Source: Christensenella tenuis (GTDB lineage Bacteria; Bacillota; Clostridia; Christensenellales; Christensenellaceae). Taken from it: 64,000 bases of DNA. Positions 8,948 through 17,542 of this stretch are shown piece after piece (position 1 is the first letter of the stretch; every line of letters begins with the position of its first letter). The stretch covers positions 240,736 through 304,735 of the forward strand of contig NZ_JACOON010000007.1 of assembly GCF_014287795.1 (NCBI RefSeq). Direction: 5' to 3'. Made by a program: the position numbers and the translations under genes. The notes beneath the pieces were generated by a model. It did not search any database. It was not told the origin of the DNA and worked only from the letters and a program-made list of their open reading frames with translations.

Positions 8948-9781
8948 CTATTTAATTGCCGTATAGATATCATACACGCTGTCCAGGATATAATCCGGGG
9001 CAACGTCGCCTTCCTCAATGTCCTGATAGGAAATTTCTCCAGAAAGCACCGCGATGCCCACAATGCCTCCATTTACCGCTGTTTTGACGTCCGTATACAG
9101 GCGGTCGCCCACCATTGCCGTTTTTTCCCGCTGGGACCCCGTTTTGGCTAAAATATAATCCACCGTCTCTTTAAACGGCTTACCCACAAATTTGGGTTCA
9201 ATGCCCGTTGCGTGTGTAATCATGCATGCCATCGACCCGCAATCCGGGCAAAACTTTCCATCCTCGAGCGGGCAAACCCTATCAATATTGGTCGCAAGGA
9301 AAGGCACCCCCGCTGTAATGAGCCGCGAAATTGTATCTGCTTTTTCAAAATTAAAAGTCTTGTCAAATCCCAGCACGGCAAAATCCGCCGTTTCCGTATC
9401 GGGAGGAAGCAGCGTAAAACCCGCTTCCGCAAATTGCGCCTCAAGTTCAGGCGTTCCCGCGAGGTAGATCCGCTGTCCGCCGTGTGTTTTAAGATAATGG
9501 ATCATCACATCGCCGGACGTCATGATGTTCCCGCGCGTCATACCCGTAAACCCGAGCCGCTCCAGCTTTTTGACATAATCCTCCGGTGCTTTGGAAGAAT
9601 TATTTGTAAAAAAGTAAAACGGCACGCCGCTCTGCTGCATATATTCGATGTATTCCTTCGCGCCGGGAATCAGGTTTTCCCCAAGATTGATGGTTCCATC
9701 CATATCAAGGACAAAGCACTCGATATCCCGAAGCGCCGTTGCTTTAGGGTTTACCCTGCCCCGCTTTTCACTGCCAGTCAT
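8948..9781 (-). CDS. HAD-IIA family sugar phosphatase (AraL/NagD-like)
   Basis: A 277-residue HAD-superfamily phosphatase of the IIA cap type. The nucleophile motif is FVLDMDGTI (first Asp nucleophile, second acid/base), followed by FFTNNSS (motif II) and the C-terminal MVGDRLYTDVKTAVNGGI (motif IV). The C2 cap contains CPDCGSMACMI. In Bacillus subtilis the related AraL is a broad sugar-phosphate phosphatase encoded beside AraM, and the same pairing occurs here. It may remove stalled phosphorylated sugars or act on the dehydrogenase product. Its ATG overlaps the upstream gene's stop (ATGA), and GGAGG lies six bases before it, so the two are coupled. Confidence 0.9.
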   Translation of the reverse strand: MTGSEKRGRVNPKATALRDIECFVLDMDGTINLGENLIPGAKEYIEYMQQSGVPFYFFTNNSSKAPEDYVKKLERLGFTGMTRGNIMTSGDVMIHYLKTHGGQRIYLAGTPELEAQFAEAGFTLLPPDTETADFAVLGFDKTFNFEKADTISRLITAGVPFLATNIDRVCPLEDGKFCPDCGSMACMITHATGIEPKFVGKPFKETVDYILAKTGSQREKTAMVGDRLYTDVKTAVNGGIVGIAVLSGEISYQDIEEGDVAPDYILDSVYDIYTAIK

Positions 9782-10833
9782 TCCTGTCCTCCGTAAACCG
9801 CATCATAAATTTTTTTCAGGTAGGCGTCGTCGTATGGAATCTCGTCAAGGATCGTGTACCTGTTTTTACGTGTCGTGCGCGCCGTGCGCATAACCTGTAC
9901 ATAATCTTCATAGGCAAGGCCCAGTTCCTCAAAGCTCGTCGGCAAGCCTGCCTGCCTGAGGTAACCGCGGATAAATTCATAATTCCCGCCGTAAAGATAT
10001 TCTACAAGAATGCTCGCCACCGCAGTCTGTATGCCATGCAAGGTTCCTTTTCCGGTTGCGTCGACCGCATGGCTGATAAGATGTTCCGCACCGCTTGACG
10101 GCCGTGTGTTTCCCGTGATGTTCATCGCCAGCCCCGAAAGAACGACGGATTCCGCAAGCTGCGTAAGAAATGCCGTATCCCGGATATCCGGATGCGTATA
10201 CTGCAAAATGGCGCGTACTGCCGTACCCGAAATGATATAGGCAAAATCGTCCATTTTTGCTTTGCCCGCCTGAACCGCCCGCTCCCAGTCCCGCAGGGCC
10301 GTAATGTTGGAAACAAGGTCCCCGAGGCCCGCGAGGATCAGCTTTTCGGGCGCTGTTTTGATGATATCAAGGTCCATAATGATATAGGACGGTATTTTGC
10401 AGTCAAGACTGCGCACCGAATTGTGGTCGCATTTCAAAACGGCGATCGGCGAGGCGACGCCGTCATGGGAAATAGACGTCGGAATGCTGATGAATGGCCG
10501 CTTCGACATAGACGACGCATATTTACCTACGTCCAGCACCTTGCCGCCGCCCATGGCGATAACCGCATCAAAATCGCGGTTTACGATATAATAAGACTTT
10601 AAAAACGCCTCCCGCAGGGATCCGGCGTGTACAAATTCCCGTTTGACTTCCCTGCAGTGGTTTTCCAAAAACGCATAAACATCCTGCCCGTAAAGTTCAT
10701 CGACAATCCGGTCGACAATCAGCATCACACGGTCGGCCGGTTTCAGAAACTCTTTCAGGCGCGGGTACAATATCCCGCTGCCTATTTTTACACTTTCCGG
10801 TACTGCGAACGTATTGATGGCACTCCACCTCAC
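9778..10833 (-). CDS. sn-Glycerol-1-phosphate dehydrogenase (AraM/EgsA-like)
   Basis: Iron-containing-alcohol-dehydrogenase-fold enzyme of 351 residues. It would reduce dihydroxyacetone phosphate to sn-glycerol-1-phosphate using NAD(P)H, with a divalent metal. The nucleotide-binding AVIAMGGGKVLDVGKYAS, the metal-site AGLGDLVSN, GAEHLISHAVD and GTLHGIQTAVASI segments are typical of the AraM group. The start is odd. The only in-frame canonical codon upstream of the conserved region is GTG at 10831-10833, which has no Shine-Dalgarno; an AGGTGGAG instead lies four bases before an in-frame ATC. A terminator hairpin sits only 19 bases upstream, so expression may depend on read-through from pfkA. 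Function follows the family; the link to xylulokinase is inferred. Confidence 0.88.
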   Translation of the reverse strand: MRWSAINTFAVPESVKIGSGILYPRLKEFLKPADRVMLIVDRIVDELYGQDVYAFLENHCREVKREFVHAGSLREAFLKSYYIVNRDFDAVIAMGGGKVLDVGKYASSMSKRPFISIPTSISHDGVASPIAVLKCDHNSVRSLDCKIPSYIIMDLDIIKTAPEKLILAGLGDLVSNITALRDWERAVQAGKAKMDDFAYIISGTAVRAILQYTHPDIRDTAFLTQLAESVVLSGLAMNITGNTRPSSGAEHLISHAVDATGKGTLHGIQTAVASILVEYLYGGNYEFIRGYLRQAGLPTSFEELGLAYEDYVQVMRTARTTRKNRYTILDEIPYDDAYLKKIYDAVYGGQE

Positions 10834-10851
10834 AAAAAACTTACATAGTCA

Positions 10852-10876
10852 AAAAAGGCTTTCAAAAAGCCTTTTT
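10852..10876 (-). terminator. Terminator after pfkA
   Basis: An AAAAAGGCTTT arm pairs with AAAGCCTTTTT across a 3-base loop, directly downstream of the pfkA stop on the minus strand and ending in a T run. Confidence 0.75.
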
Positions 10877-10898
10877 CGATCTATTTCCTAAAACTTGC

Positions 10899-11870
10899 TT
10901 ACTGCATATTTTCCGACATGATTTTGAACTCATCGTAGAGGTCTTTCCGGAAAATCAATTCCTTGGAGAGCGCTTCGTCGATATCTTCATCAATAATCCT
11001 GTTATCCTGAATCCCTACGACGCGATTGCCGATTCCTTTTTCAAGAAGCTGGACTGCACGCACACCCATACTGGTAGCGCGGAGCCGATCTGCCGCGGAC
11101 GGCGTACCGCCGCGCTGGATGTAACCAAGCACAATAGCTTTGGCATCCAGTTTCGCTTTTGCCCGCATATAATTCGCAACCGCTTCGCCCTTGCCTGCGC
11201 CTTCCGCGATCAGTACGATGCTCGTCATATTCCCTTTGATGCGGTTGCTAATAATTTTATCGCAAATATAATCAATGTCAAATTCGACTTCCGGAATGAT
11301 GATATGTTCCGCTCCGCCTGCGATGCCCGCGTAAAGCGCAATATCTCCGCACTTATTGCCCATGACTTCGATGACGCCCACACGCTCATGTGAATTCATG
11401 GTATCGCGGATTCGTGACATCTCGCCTACTACGCCGTTGACCGCCGTATCGAAACCGATGGTAAAGTCCGTATAGGCAAGGTCGTTGTCTATCGTACCCG
11501 GGATGCCGATGGTCGGTACTCCGAGATGCGAAAGCACTTTCGCTCCCTGGAACGAACCGTCGCCGCCGATCACGACCACACCCGAAATATCGAACGCCTT
11601 GATGACCTGAAGCGCTTTTTGCTGGCCTTCCTGCGTTTTAAACTCCTCGCAGCGCGCCGTTTTCAGGATTGTACCGCCTTTTTCAACGATACCAGCCACA
11701 TCTTCCGTTTTTATGCGGTCCACACGGCCTTCAATGAGGCCTGCGTATCCTTTTGTGATCCCCATCACCGAAAATCCTGCCGCATCGGCAGCCATTACCA
11801 CCGAACGGATTCCCGCGTTCATGCCCGGCGTATCCCCGCCGCTTGTCAGTATTCCAATTCTTCTTTTCAT
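10899..11870 (-). CDS. pfkA: ATP-dependent 6-phosphofructokinase
   Basis: Commits fructose-6-phosphate to glycolysis by ATP-dependent phosphorylation to fructose-1,6-bisphosphate; cytosolic tetramer. At 323 residues it has the usual bacterial length. Visible motifs are ILTSGGDTPGMNAGIR (ATP site), VVIGGDGSFQGA, IPGTIDNDLAYTDFTIGFDTA (catalytic TIDND) and GGAEHIIIPE. Gly in GGDGS rather than Asp at the 104-type position agrees with ATP rather than pyrophosphate use. GGTGA is a weak ribosome site. A promoter is visible at 12026-12054, giving a leader of about 150 bases. It lies downstream of dnaE, a gene order common in Bacillota, but is separated from it by a terminator. Confidence 0.97.
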   Translation of the reverse strand: MKRRIGILTSGGDTPGMNAGIRSVVMAADAAGFSVMGITKGYAGLIEGRVDRIKTEDVAGIVEKGGTILKTARCEEFKTQEGQQKALQVIKAFDISGVVVIGGDGSFQGAKVLSHLGVPTIGIPGTIDNDLAYTDFTIGFDTAVNGVVGEMSRIRDTMNSHERVGVIEVMGNKCGDIALYAGIAGGAEHIIIPEVEFDIDYICDKIISNRIKGNMTSIVLIAEGAGKGEAVANYMRAKAKLDAKAIVLGYIQRGGTPSAADRLRATSMGVRAVQLLEKGIGNRVVGIQDNRIIDEDIDEALSKELIFRKDLYDEFKIMSENMQ

Positions 11871-12025
11871 AGCACAGTCACCATTTATTTAAACTTTCTT
11901 TTAAAATGCGTTTGCCTTCATGTGCGCGAGCACACGTTTATTCCATCCACCGCGGTTTTCTTTTCCATCCCCTGAAAAAAAACCGGGATTTATGCCGTTT
12001 TTTAAAACATCCGCAATCAATACGT

Positions 12026-12054
12026 ATTCTAACAAAAATTTCAGAAAAAAACAA
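12026..12054 (-). promoter_or_regulatory. pfkA promoter
   Basis: On the minus strand, TTGTTT, a 17-base spacer, then TAGAAT. It lies between the dnaE terminator and pfkA, with the -10 about 155 bases before the pfkA ATG. Confidence 0.55.
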
Positions 12055-12127
12055 TATAAAACGATCGAAATTGTAAAATGTTACATTGGTTTTTCTCCGG
12101 ACGGCGGCGCGCCTCTTTTTCCTTCAA

Positions 12128-12162
12128 CAAAAAAGCCCTTCCGCCGCGCAAGGCGGAAGGGC
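12128..12162 (-). terminator. Terminator of dnaE
   Basis: A GCCCTTCCGCC/GGCGGAAGGGC stem (11 pairs, 6-base loop) followed by TTTTTTG on the minus strand, about 20 bases after the dnaE stop. Confidence 0.9.
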
Positions 12163-12180
12163 CGCAGGTTATTCCCGCTT

Positions 12181-15100
12181 CTATTTCACAACTACATTTT
12201 CTTTGCCAAGATATTGTTCCAATTCTTCTATCAGTTGTGCCCGGTAAGCAATACTCCGTGCGCCGCACAGCTTATATTTCTGCCCGGTCTTTTCCACATA
12301 GACCACTGCGCTGCTCCCGCCCGGATAACGGCCCATGATACGCATCAGGCCGTCGATATCACAACTTGTGCCATCTGCAATTTTGACATAAAGCTGCTTA
12401 CCCGCGAAAAAAGCATCATCCGGCACATACCGCGTGATCCTCCCCGCCAGGAGTTCGATGCCGTTTTGCCCCACCGTCACCTTGCCGCTCACATTGACGA
12501 TGGCATCCGTTTTCAGGAACGCCTCAGCATCGGCATATACATTCGGGAATGCGATCATATTCATTTGCGCATACAAATCCTCGAGTACAAAATTCGCCAT
12601 CATCTTTTTTTGCCGGGTAGGGCGTACGCGCACCGAAGTCACGATGCCAAGGAGTTCCACCTCCCGGCCGTCATATTCATACATCGTCATCTCGTCGCCC
12701 GCAGTCTGCATGATATCCGCAATGGAAACAGGACGGTTCACCAGTACGCCCGCAAGCTCGTCCAGCGGATGACCGCTGATATAAAGGCCGGTCATTTCCT
12801 TTTCATAGGAAAGCTTTTCCGCTTCACCATATTCCGGGATATCCGGAATCTGCACCGTGAGCGGCGCAAATTCCCCTTCCATGCTGTCGAAAAGCGACAT
12901 CTGTCCGGTCGCCTGCCGCTTTTTGAGCTGTGCCGCATCGGCAAGCACCTGTTCATACACGGCAATAAGCTGTGACCGCCTGACCCCGAAGCAATCAAAA
13001 CAGCCGGAGAGTATCATACTTTCGAGGCGTTTTTTATTGAGGACATCCGTATTTTTTTCCACAAAATCCGTAAAATCCTGATATCCTGTGCCCCTGCGCG
13101 TAATGACCTCATCGATCGCCTCGCCGACATACGAAATAGCCGACAGCCCGAAACGGATGCATCCGTTTTCGGTGGTGAAGTGCATACCCGACTGATTGAC
13201 GTCCGGCGGCAATATCTTGATCCCCTCGTTTTTGATGGTCTGGATATATTCCCCGAGCTTCTGTTTATTTGCGATAAAGCTGTTGAGAAGCGCCGTCATA
13301 AATTCAACGGGATAATAGCACTTGAGATAAGCCGTCTGGTAGGCAACTACCGCGTATGCGCACGCATGGGATTTATTGAAGGCATAGTTGGCAAACGCCA
13401 TCATCTGGTCAAACAGCTCGTTCGCCGTTTTTTCATCCATGCCACGGCGCACCGCTCCTTCAACCGTAATTTTTCCATCCTGCTCTTCGCCGCGAATAAA
13501 AATCTTTCTCTCTTTTTCCAGTACGCTCTGTTGCTTTTTGCTCATAGCGCGGCGTACAAGGTCGCTCCTTGCCATGGAATAGCCCGCCACGTCGCGCACG
13601 ATACGCATGATTTGTTCCTGATAGACCATGCATCCGTAGGTATCCCGGAGAATAGGCTCGAGCATCGGATGCAGGTAGTGTACGCTTTCGGGATTGTGTT
13701 TACTGCGCACATAATCCGGAATACTTTCCATTGGACCCGGACGGAAGAGCGCGTTTGCCGCCATGATATCATCAAGGCATTCCGGCCGGAGTTCTTGCAG
13801 CAGCCGGCGCATTCCGCCGCTTTCAAACTGGAAAATACCCAGTGTGTCCCCGGATGCCATGAGCTCATAAACTTTTTTATTGTTCAAATCAAGCTTATCA
13901 ATGTCGAGTGTAACATCGTGGTTCTCTTCGATCATTCTGACCGCGTCGCGGATCACCGTCAGCGTCCTCAGGCCAAGGAAATCCATTTTCAAAAGCCCCA
14001 TACTCTCGAGTTTTTTCATGGTATACTGCGTCATAACGCTCTCGTCTTTGGGGTTCTTTTGCAGGGGTACGTAATCCGTGATGGGCGCGTCCGCAATAAC
14101 TACGCCCGCCGCATGCGTAGATGCGTGCCGCGCCATTCCCTCAAGCCTGCGCGCCACGTCGATCACCTGTTTCGCATCCGGGTTGTTTTCATATTCCGCT
14201 TTCAGCTTTGGATTGCGGTCAAGCGCCTTATCGATCGTCATTTTGAGTTCAAACGGCACCATTTTCGCAATGCGGTCTGCATCCGCGATACTCATGTTCA
14301 TCACGCGCGCCACATCGCGAATCACAAGGCGGGCACCCATTGTGCCAAACGTGATGATCTGGGCTACATGGTCGCTGCCATATTTTTGCGTCACATAGTC
14401 GATGACTTCCTGCCGCCGTTCATAACAAAAATCAATATCAATATCCGGCATACTGATTCGCTCCGGATTCAGAAAACGCTCAAACAGAAGATTATATTGG
14501 ATGGGATCGATGTTCGTAATACCAAGGCTGTACGCAACGATGCTGCCTGCGGCGCTGCCGCGCCCCGGCCCGACCATGATGCCGTTTTTCTTGGCGTAAT
14601 TGACAAAATCCCACACAATCAGGAAATAATCCGTGAATCCCATGCTGTCAATCGTAGAAAGTTCGTAATCAAAACGCTCCCTGATTTCGGGCGTAAGATC
14701 AGGATAGCGCTCGTGCAGGCCATCCTCCGCGAGATGTTTCAGGTATTCCCGGTTGGTATACCCATCCGGCACTTTAAACTCGGGCAGATGGTTATTGCCA
14801 AATTCAAATTCAAGGTTGCATTTATCGGCAACCTCCCGCGTATTGCTGACCGCCTCCGGCACATAGGAAAAAAGCTTGTTCATTTCCTTGGGAGATTTCA
14901 GGTAGAATTCCTCCGTCTCAAACGCCATTTTGCTTGGCTGGTCAATCGTAGTGACAGTCTGGATGCACATCAGCACCTTTTGCGCGTAGGCGTCTTCCCT
15001 GTTTACATAATGTACGTCATTGGTCGCGACTACTTTAACGGAAAGCTCGTCCGCAAGCTTCAGAATCAAAGGGTTAATGCGTTGCTGCTCCGCTATGCCG

Positions 15101-15627
15101 TGATCCTGCAGTTCAAGGTAAAAATCTTCGCCGAACATATCTTTCAGGCGCTTCGCCATGCGCTTCGCGCCCTGATAATCATTTTGCATCAACAGGCGCT
15201 GTACGTCGCCCGCAAGACAAGCTGAAAGGCATACGAGGCCTTCGCTGTGTCCTGCCAGCAATTCATAATCGATGCGCGGTTTATAATAAAATCCTTCGAG
15301 CGAGCCTGCTGAAACAAGCTTCATCAGATTCCTGTATCCCGTCATGTCCTTGCACAGCAGCACAAGATGTGCATACTCCCGGGAAAGGGAGGTTTTTTCG
15401 AACCGGCTGCCCGGGGCCACATATACCTCGCACCCAATGATCGGCTTGATTCCCGCTTTCTGCGCCGCTTCATAAAAATCAAGCGCACCGTACATCACCC
15501 CGTGGTCTGTGATGGCGAGCGCGTCCATGCCTTCCTCTTTTGCGCGGGCTACCAGGTCGCCGATGCGCCCTGCACCGTCGAGCAGGCTGTATTCCGTATG
15601 AACATGTAAATGTGTAAAATCAATCAT
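12181..15627 (-). CDS. dnaE: DNA polymerase III alpha subunit
   Basis: A 1148-residue DnaE-type replicative polymerase. The N-terminal PHP domain begins FTHLHVHTEYSLLDGAGRIGD. The palm carries the catalytic PDIDIDFCYERR together with GPGRGSAAGS. Motifs IVYQEQIMRI-like (MVYQEQIMRIVRDVAGYSM) and FNKSHACAYAVVAYQTAYLK are characteristic. A helix-hairpin-helix tract near 840-880, an OB-fold near 990-1070 (VELLGIVTSVRVRPT) and a C-terminal region follow. Clostridia normally also carry PolC as the main replicase, so this DnaE may do primer extension or lesion bypass. A TATACT -10-like element is at 15678-15683 on the minus strand. It ends in a strong terminator, so it is probably monocistronic. Confidence 0.97.
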   Translation of the reverse strand: MIDFTHLHVHTEYSLLDGAGRIGDLVARAKEEGMDALAITDHGVMYGALDFYEAAQKAGIKPIIGCEVYVAPGSRFEKTSLSREYAHLVLLCKDMTGYRNLMKLVSAGSLEGFYYKPRIDYELLAGHSEGLVCLSACLAGDVQRLLMQNDYQGAKRMAKRLKDMFGEDFYLELQDHGIAEQQRINPLILKLADELSVKVVATNDVHYVNREDAYAQKVLMCIQTVTTIDQPSKMAFETEEFYLKSPKEMNKLFSYVPEAVSNTREVADKCNLEFEFGNNHLPEFKVPDGYTNREYLKHLAEDGLHERYPDLTPEIRERFDYELSTIDSMGFTDYFLIVWDFVNYAKKNGIMVGPGRGSAAGSIVAYSLGITNIDPIQYNLLFERFLNPERISMPDIDIDFCYERRQEVIDYVTQKYGSDHVAQIITFGTMGARLVIRDVARVMNMSIADADRIAKMVPFELKMTIDKALDRNPKLKAEYENNPDAKQVIDVARRLEGMARHASTHAAGVVIADAPITDYVPLQKNPKDESVMTQYTMKKLESMGLLKMDFLGLRTLTVIRDAVRMIEENHDVTLDIDKLDLNNKKVYELMASGDTLGIFQFESGGMRRLLQELRPECLDDIMAANALFRPGPMESIPDYVRSKHNPESVHYLHPMLEPILRDTYGCMVYQEQIMRIVRDVAGYSMARSDLVRRAMSKKQQSVLEKERKIFIRGEEQDGKITVEGAVRRGMDEKTANELFDQMMAFANYAFNKSHACAYAVVAYQTAYLKCYYPVEFMTALLNSFIANKQKLGEYIQTIKNEGIKILPPDVNQSGMHFTTENGCIRFGLSAISYVGEAIDEVITRRGTGYQDFTDFVEKNTDVLNKKRLESMILSGCFDCFGVRRSQLIAVYEQVLADAAQLKKRQATGQMSLFDSMEGEFAPLTVQIPDIPEYGEAEKLSYEKEMTGLYISGHPLDELAGVLVNRPVSIADIMQTAGDEMTMYEYDGREVELLGIVTSVRVRPTRQKKMMANFVLEDLYAQMNMIAFPNVYADAEAFLKTDAIVNVSGKVTVGQNGIELLAGRITRYVPDDAFFAGKQLYVKIADGTSCDIDGLMRIMGRYPGGSSAVVYVEKTGQKYKLCGARSIAYRAQLIEELEQYLGKENVVVK

Positions 15628-15753
15628 TTTGCGGTTTTCCTCCGTCCGTAAAGCGCCGGATTTTCTTCATTTGTTTTAGTATAACACGCTCCCTTTCCAA
15701 ATTGTGTAAAAATTTCTTTAATGTTCCCGTACTGGCGCAGCGGGATTTTGCGC

Positions 15754-15782
15754 TTTCAAATCCCACACGGTTATTGTATAAT
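15754..15782 (+). promoter_or_regulatory. Promoter of the HAD-hprK-murB operon
   Basis: TTTCAA, a 17-base spacer, then a perfect TATAAT at 15777-15782, 39 bases before the HAD gene ATG. It is divergent from dnaE. The following genes through the Crh-like gene are closely spaced and could share it. Confidence 0.6.
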
Positions 15783-15821
15783 AGAAATGTGATTTTACGG
15801 AAAAAGGAAGGCAGAATTTTT

Positions 15822-16625
15822 ATGGCTTATAAGCTAATCGCACTCGATCTTGACGACACGTTGCTCGACAGTGAGAAACACATTTCCAAAAGGAACCGGG
15901 AGGCGCTTGCTTCCGCGCGCGCGAAAGGCGCGCGTATCATTCTCGCGTCCGGCAGGGCTTATCCCGGCGTAAGCGGGTTCAATGAAATCCTCGGCAATAA
16001 AGATTACACGATTGTCTGCGGCGGCGGGCAGGTTGCCGATCCGGACGGAAAGGTGATCTATTCCGCATATCTTTCCCCCATCACCACAAAACAGGTGATG
16101 CGCTGGGCCGTTACGCATGGGGCGTATTTCCAGGTTTACACGGACGACGGTTATTTTTTCCTCCAGAGGAACGATCATTCGGACTATTACGAAAAACTGT
16201 GCGGTTACAGCGGGATCGAAGACCCCGGCCTGATGAATACGGAAATGATACTTGCAGCCAAAATACTGCTGATCGATACGGAGGAAAAGTTGGAAGAATA
16301 TCGCAGCGAGCTTTCCGCGATGTTCCCGGAACTGGTCATTAAGAAATCCCAGAGTGATTTTCTTGAGATTATGGATCCTGCGGCAACCAAGGGAAACGCC
16401 CTTGAATACCTGGCAAAAAAGTTGGGCATAGAGAAGGAGCAGGTGATGGCGGTCGGGGACAGCGAAATCGACGAGAGCATGATCCGTTGGGCCGGCATGG
16501 GAATCGCAATGGAAAACGCAGTCGATGCCTGTAAGGAAGCGTCAAATGATATCACCGGTTCGTGCAATGCGGACGGCGTCGCCCTCGCGGTGGAAAAATA
16601 TATATTAAGGGTGGATACGGAATGA
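15822..16625 (+). CDS. Cof-type HAD-IIB family phosphatase
   Basis: A 267-residue HAD-superfamily hydrolase of the Cof/IIB class, which dephosphorylates sugar phosphates, flavin or pyridoxal phosphates. The nucleophile motif LIALDLDDTLLDS opens the protein; ILASGRAYPGV is motif II, and MAVGDSEIDESMIRWAGMGIAMENA is the metal-binding motif IV with the IIB signature. The ATG at 15822 is chosen because GGAAGG lies about 10 bases upstream and the HAD motif starts there; the longer upstream reading frame covers the promoter. It overlaps hprK by ATGA, so the two are coupled. The specific substrate cannot be inferred. Confidence 0.9.
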   Translation: MAYKLIALDLDDTLLDSEKHISKRNREALASARAKGARIILASGRAYPGVSGFNEILGNKDYTIVCGGGQVADPDGKVIYSAYLSPITTKQVMRWAVTHGAYFQVYTDDGYFFLQRNDHSDYYEKLCGYSGIEDPGLMNTEMILAAKILLIDTEEKLEEYRSELSAMFPELVIKKSQSDFLEIMDPAATKGNALEYLAKKLGIEKEQVMAVGDSEIDESMIRWAGMGIAMENAVDACKEASNDITGSCNADGVALAVEKYILRVDTE

Positions 16626-17542
16626 AACGTACGATTAAAATCGAAGACCTCGCAAGGGCGATCAGCCTGAATATCGTCTATATGGGGACGCGCGACACGG
16701 CGGAAATTGATTCGAGCGACCTTAACCGTCCAGGCCTCCAGATGAGCGGCTTTTTCGAATACTTTGCGGTCAACAGGATTCAGCTCTTCGGTATGGTGGA
16801 GATGACCTATTTGCAAACGCTGGATCCGGCAACACGGATGGAGCGGCTGGATCGTTTCTTTTCCCACCCGATCCCATGCGTGCTCATCGGCCGGAACCTG
16901 ACGCCTCCGGATGAATTTCTTGATTGCGCGCGCAAATACGACGTTCCGGTATTGATGTCCGGCCTCACCACAACAAAACTTTCCCATAAAACGGCGATTT
17001 ATCTCGACGCGCTCCTCGCGCCCGTGATTTCTCGTCACGGCGGATTGATGGACGTTTATGGCGTAGGTATGTTTATCACCGGCGACAGCGGCGTAGGTAA
17101 GAGCGAAACGGCGCTTGAACTTGTGAAACGCGGCCACCGTTTCGTCGCGGACGATGTAGTGGAAATCCACAAGCTGTCCGACGATACGCTGATTGGCCAG
17201 TCGCCCGATATTATCCGGCACATGATGGAAATACGCGGCCTTGGGATCATCGATGTCTCCGTTCTGTACGGAATGGGGTCGATCCGCCGCGAAAAATCAA
17301 TCGAACTGGCGATTCATCTCGAGCCGGGAGATGTGCGCGATATCGACCGTCTTGGTACGGCGGACAACCACATTACGCTCCTCGGGGTAAAGGTTCCCCA
17401 GATTACGCTTCCCGTACGTCCGGGCCGGAATCTCGCGATCGTGATGGAGGTCGCGGCGATGAACTTCCGGCTGAAAAGTATTGGGCAGGGCGGCGGTGAA
17501 TGGCTTGCCCAGAATATTATGGATGTGATTTCACAGGCATGA
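16622..17542 (+). CDS. hprK: HPr kinase/phosphorylase
   Basis: Bifunctional enzyme of carbon catabolite control. It phosphorylates Ser46 of HPr and Crh with ATP and removes the phosphate by phosphorolysis. At 306 residues it has the usual length. The N-terminal regulatory domain is followed by the Walker A GDSGVGKSE (about residues 152-160), VADDVVEI, then EIRGLGIIDV and the K3 loop. The ATG at 16622 overlaps the HAD stop by ATGA, and its own end overlaps murB the same way. A Crh-like protein with Ser46 but no His15 lies at the end of the same gene run and is the natural substrate, besides a ptsH product encoded elsewhere. Confidence 0.97.
   Translation: MKRTIKIEDLARAISLNIVYMGTRDTAEIDSSDLNRPGLQMSGFFEYFAVNRIQLFGMVEMTYLQTLDPATRMERLDRFFSHPIPCVLIGRNLTPPDEFLDCARKYDVPVLMSGLTTTKLSHKTAIYLDALLAPVISRHGGLMDVYGVGMFITGDSGVGKSETALELVKRGHRFVADDVVEIHKLSDDTLIGQSPDIIRHMMEIRGLGIIDVSVLYGMGSIRREKSIELAIHLEPGDVRDIDRLGTADNHITLLGVKVPQITLPVRPGRNLAIVMEVAAMNFRLKSIGQGGGEWLAQNIMDVISQA

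Noticed and set aside
13180..15225. A 681-codon open frame on the plus strand opposite dnaE
   Set aside because: It is antisense to the well-supported dnaE, has a His/Arg-rich composition typical of a shadow frame and no ribosome site.
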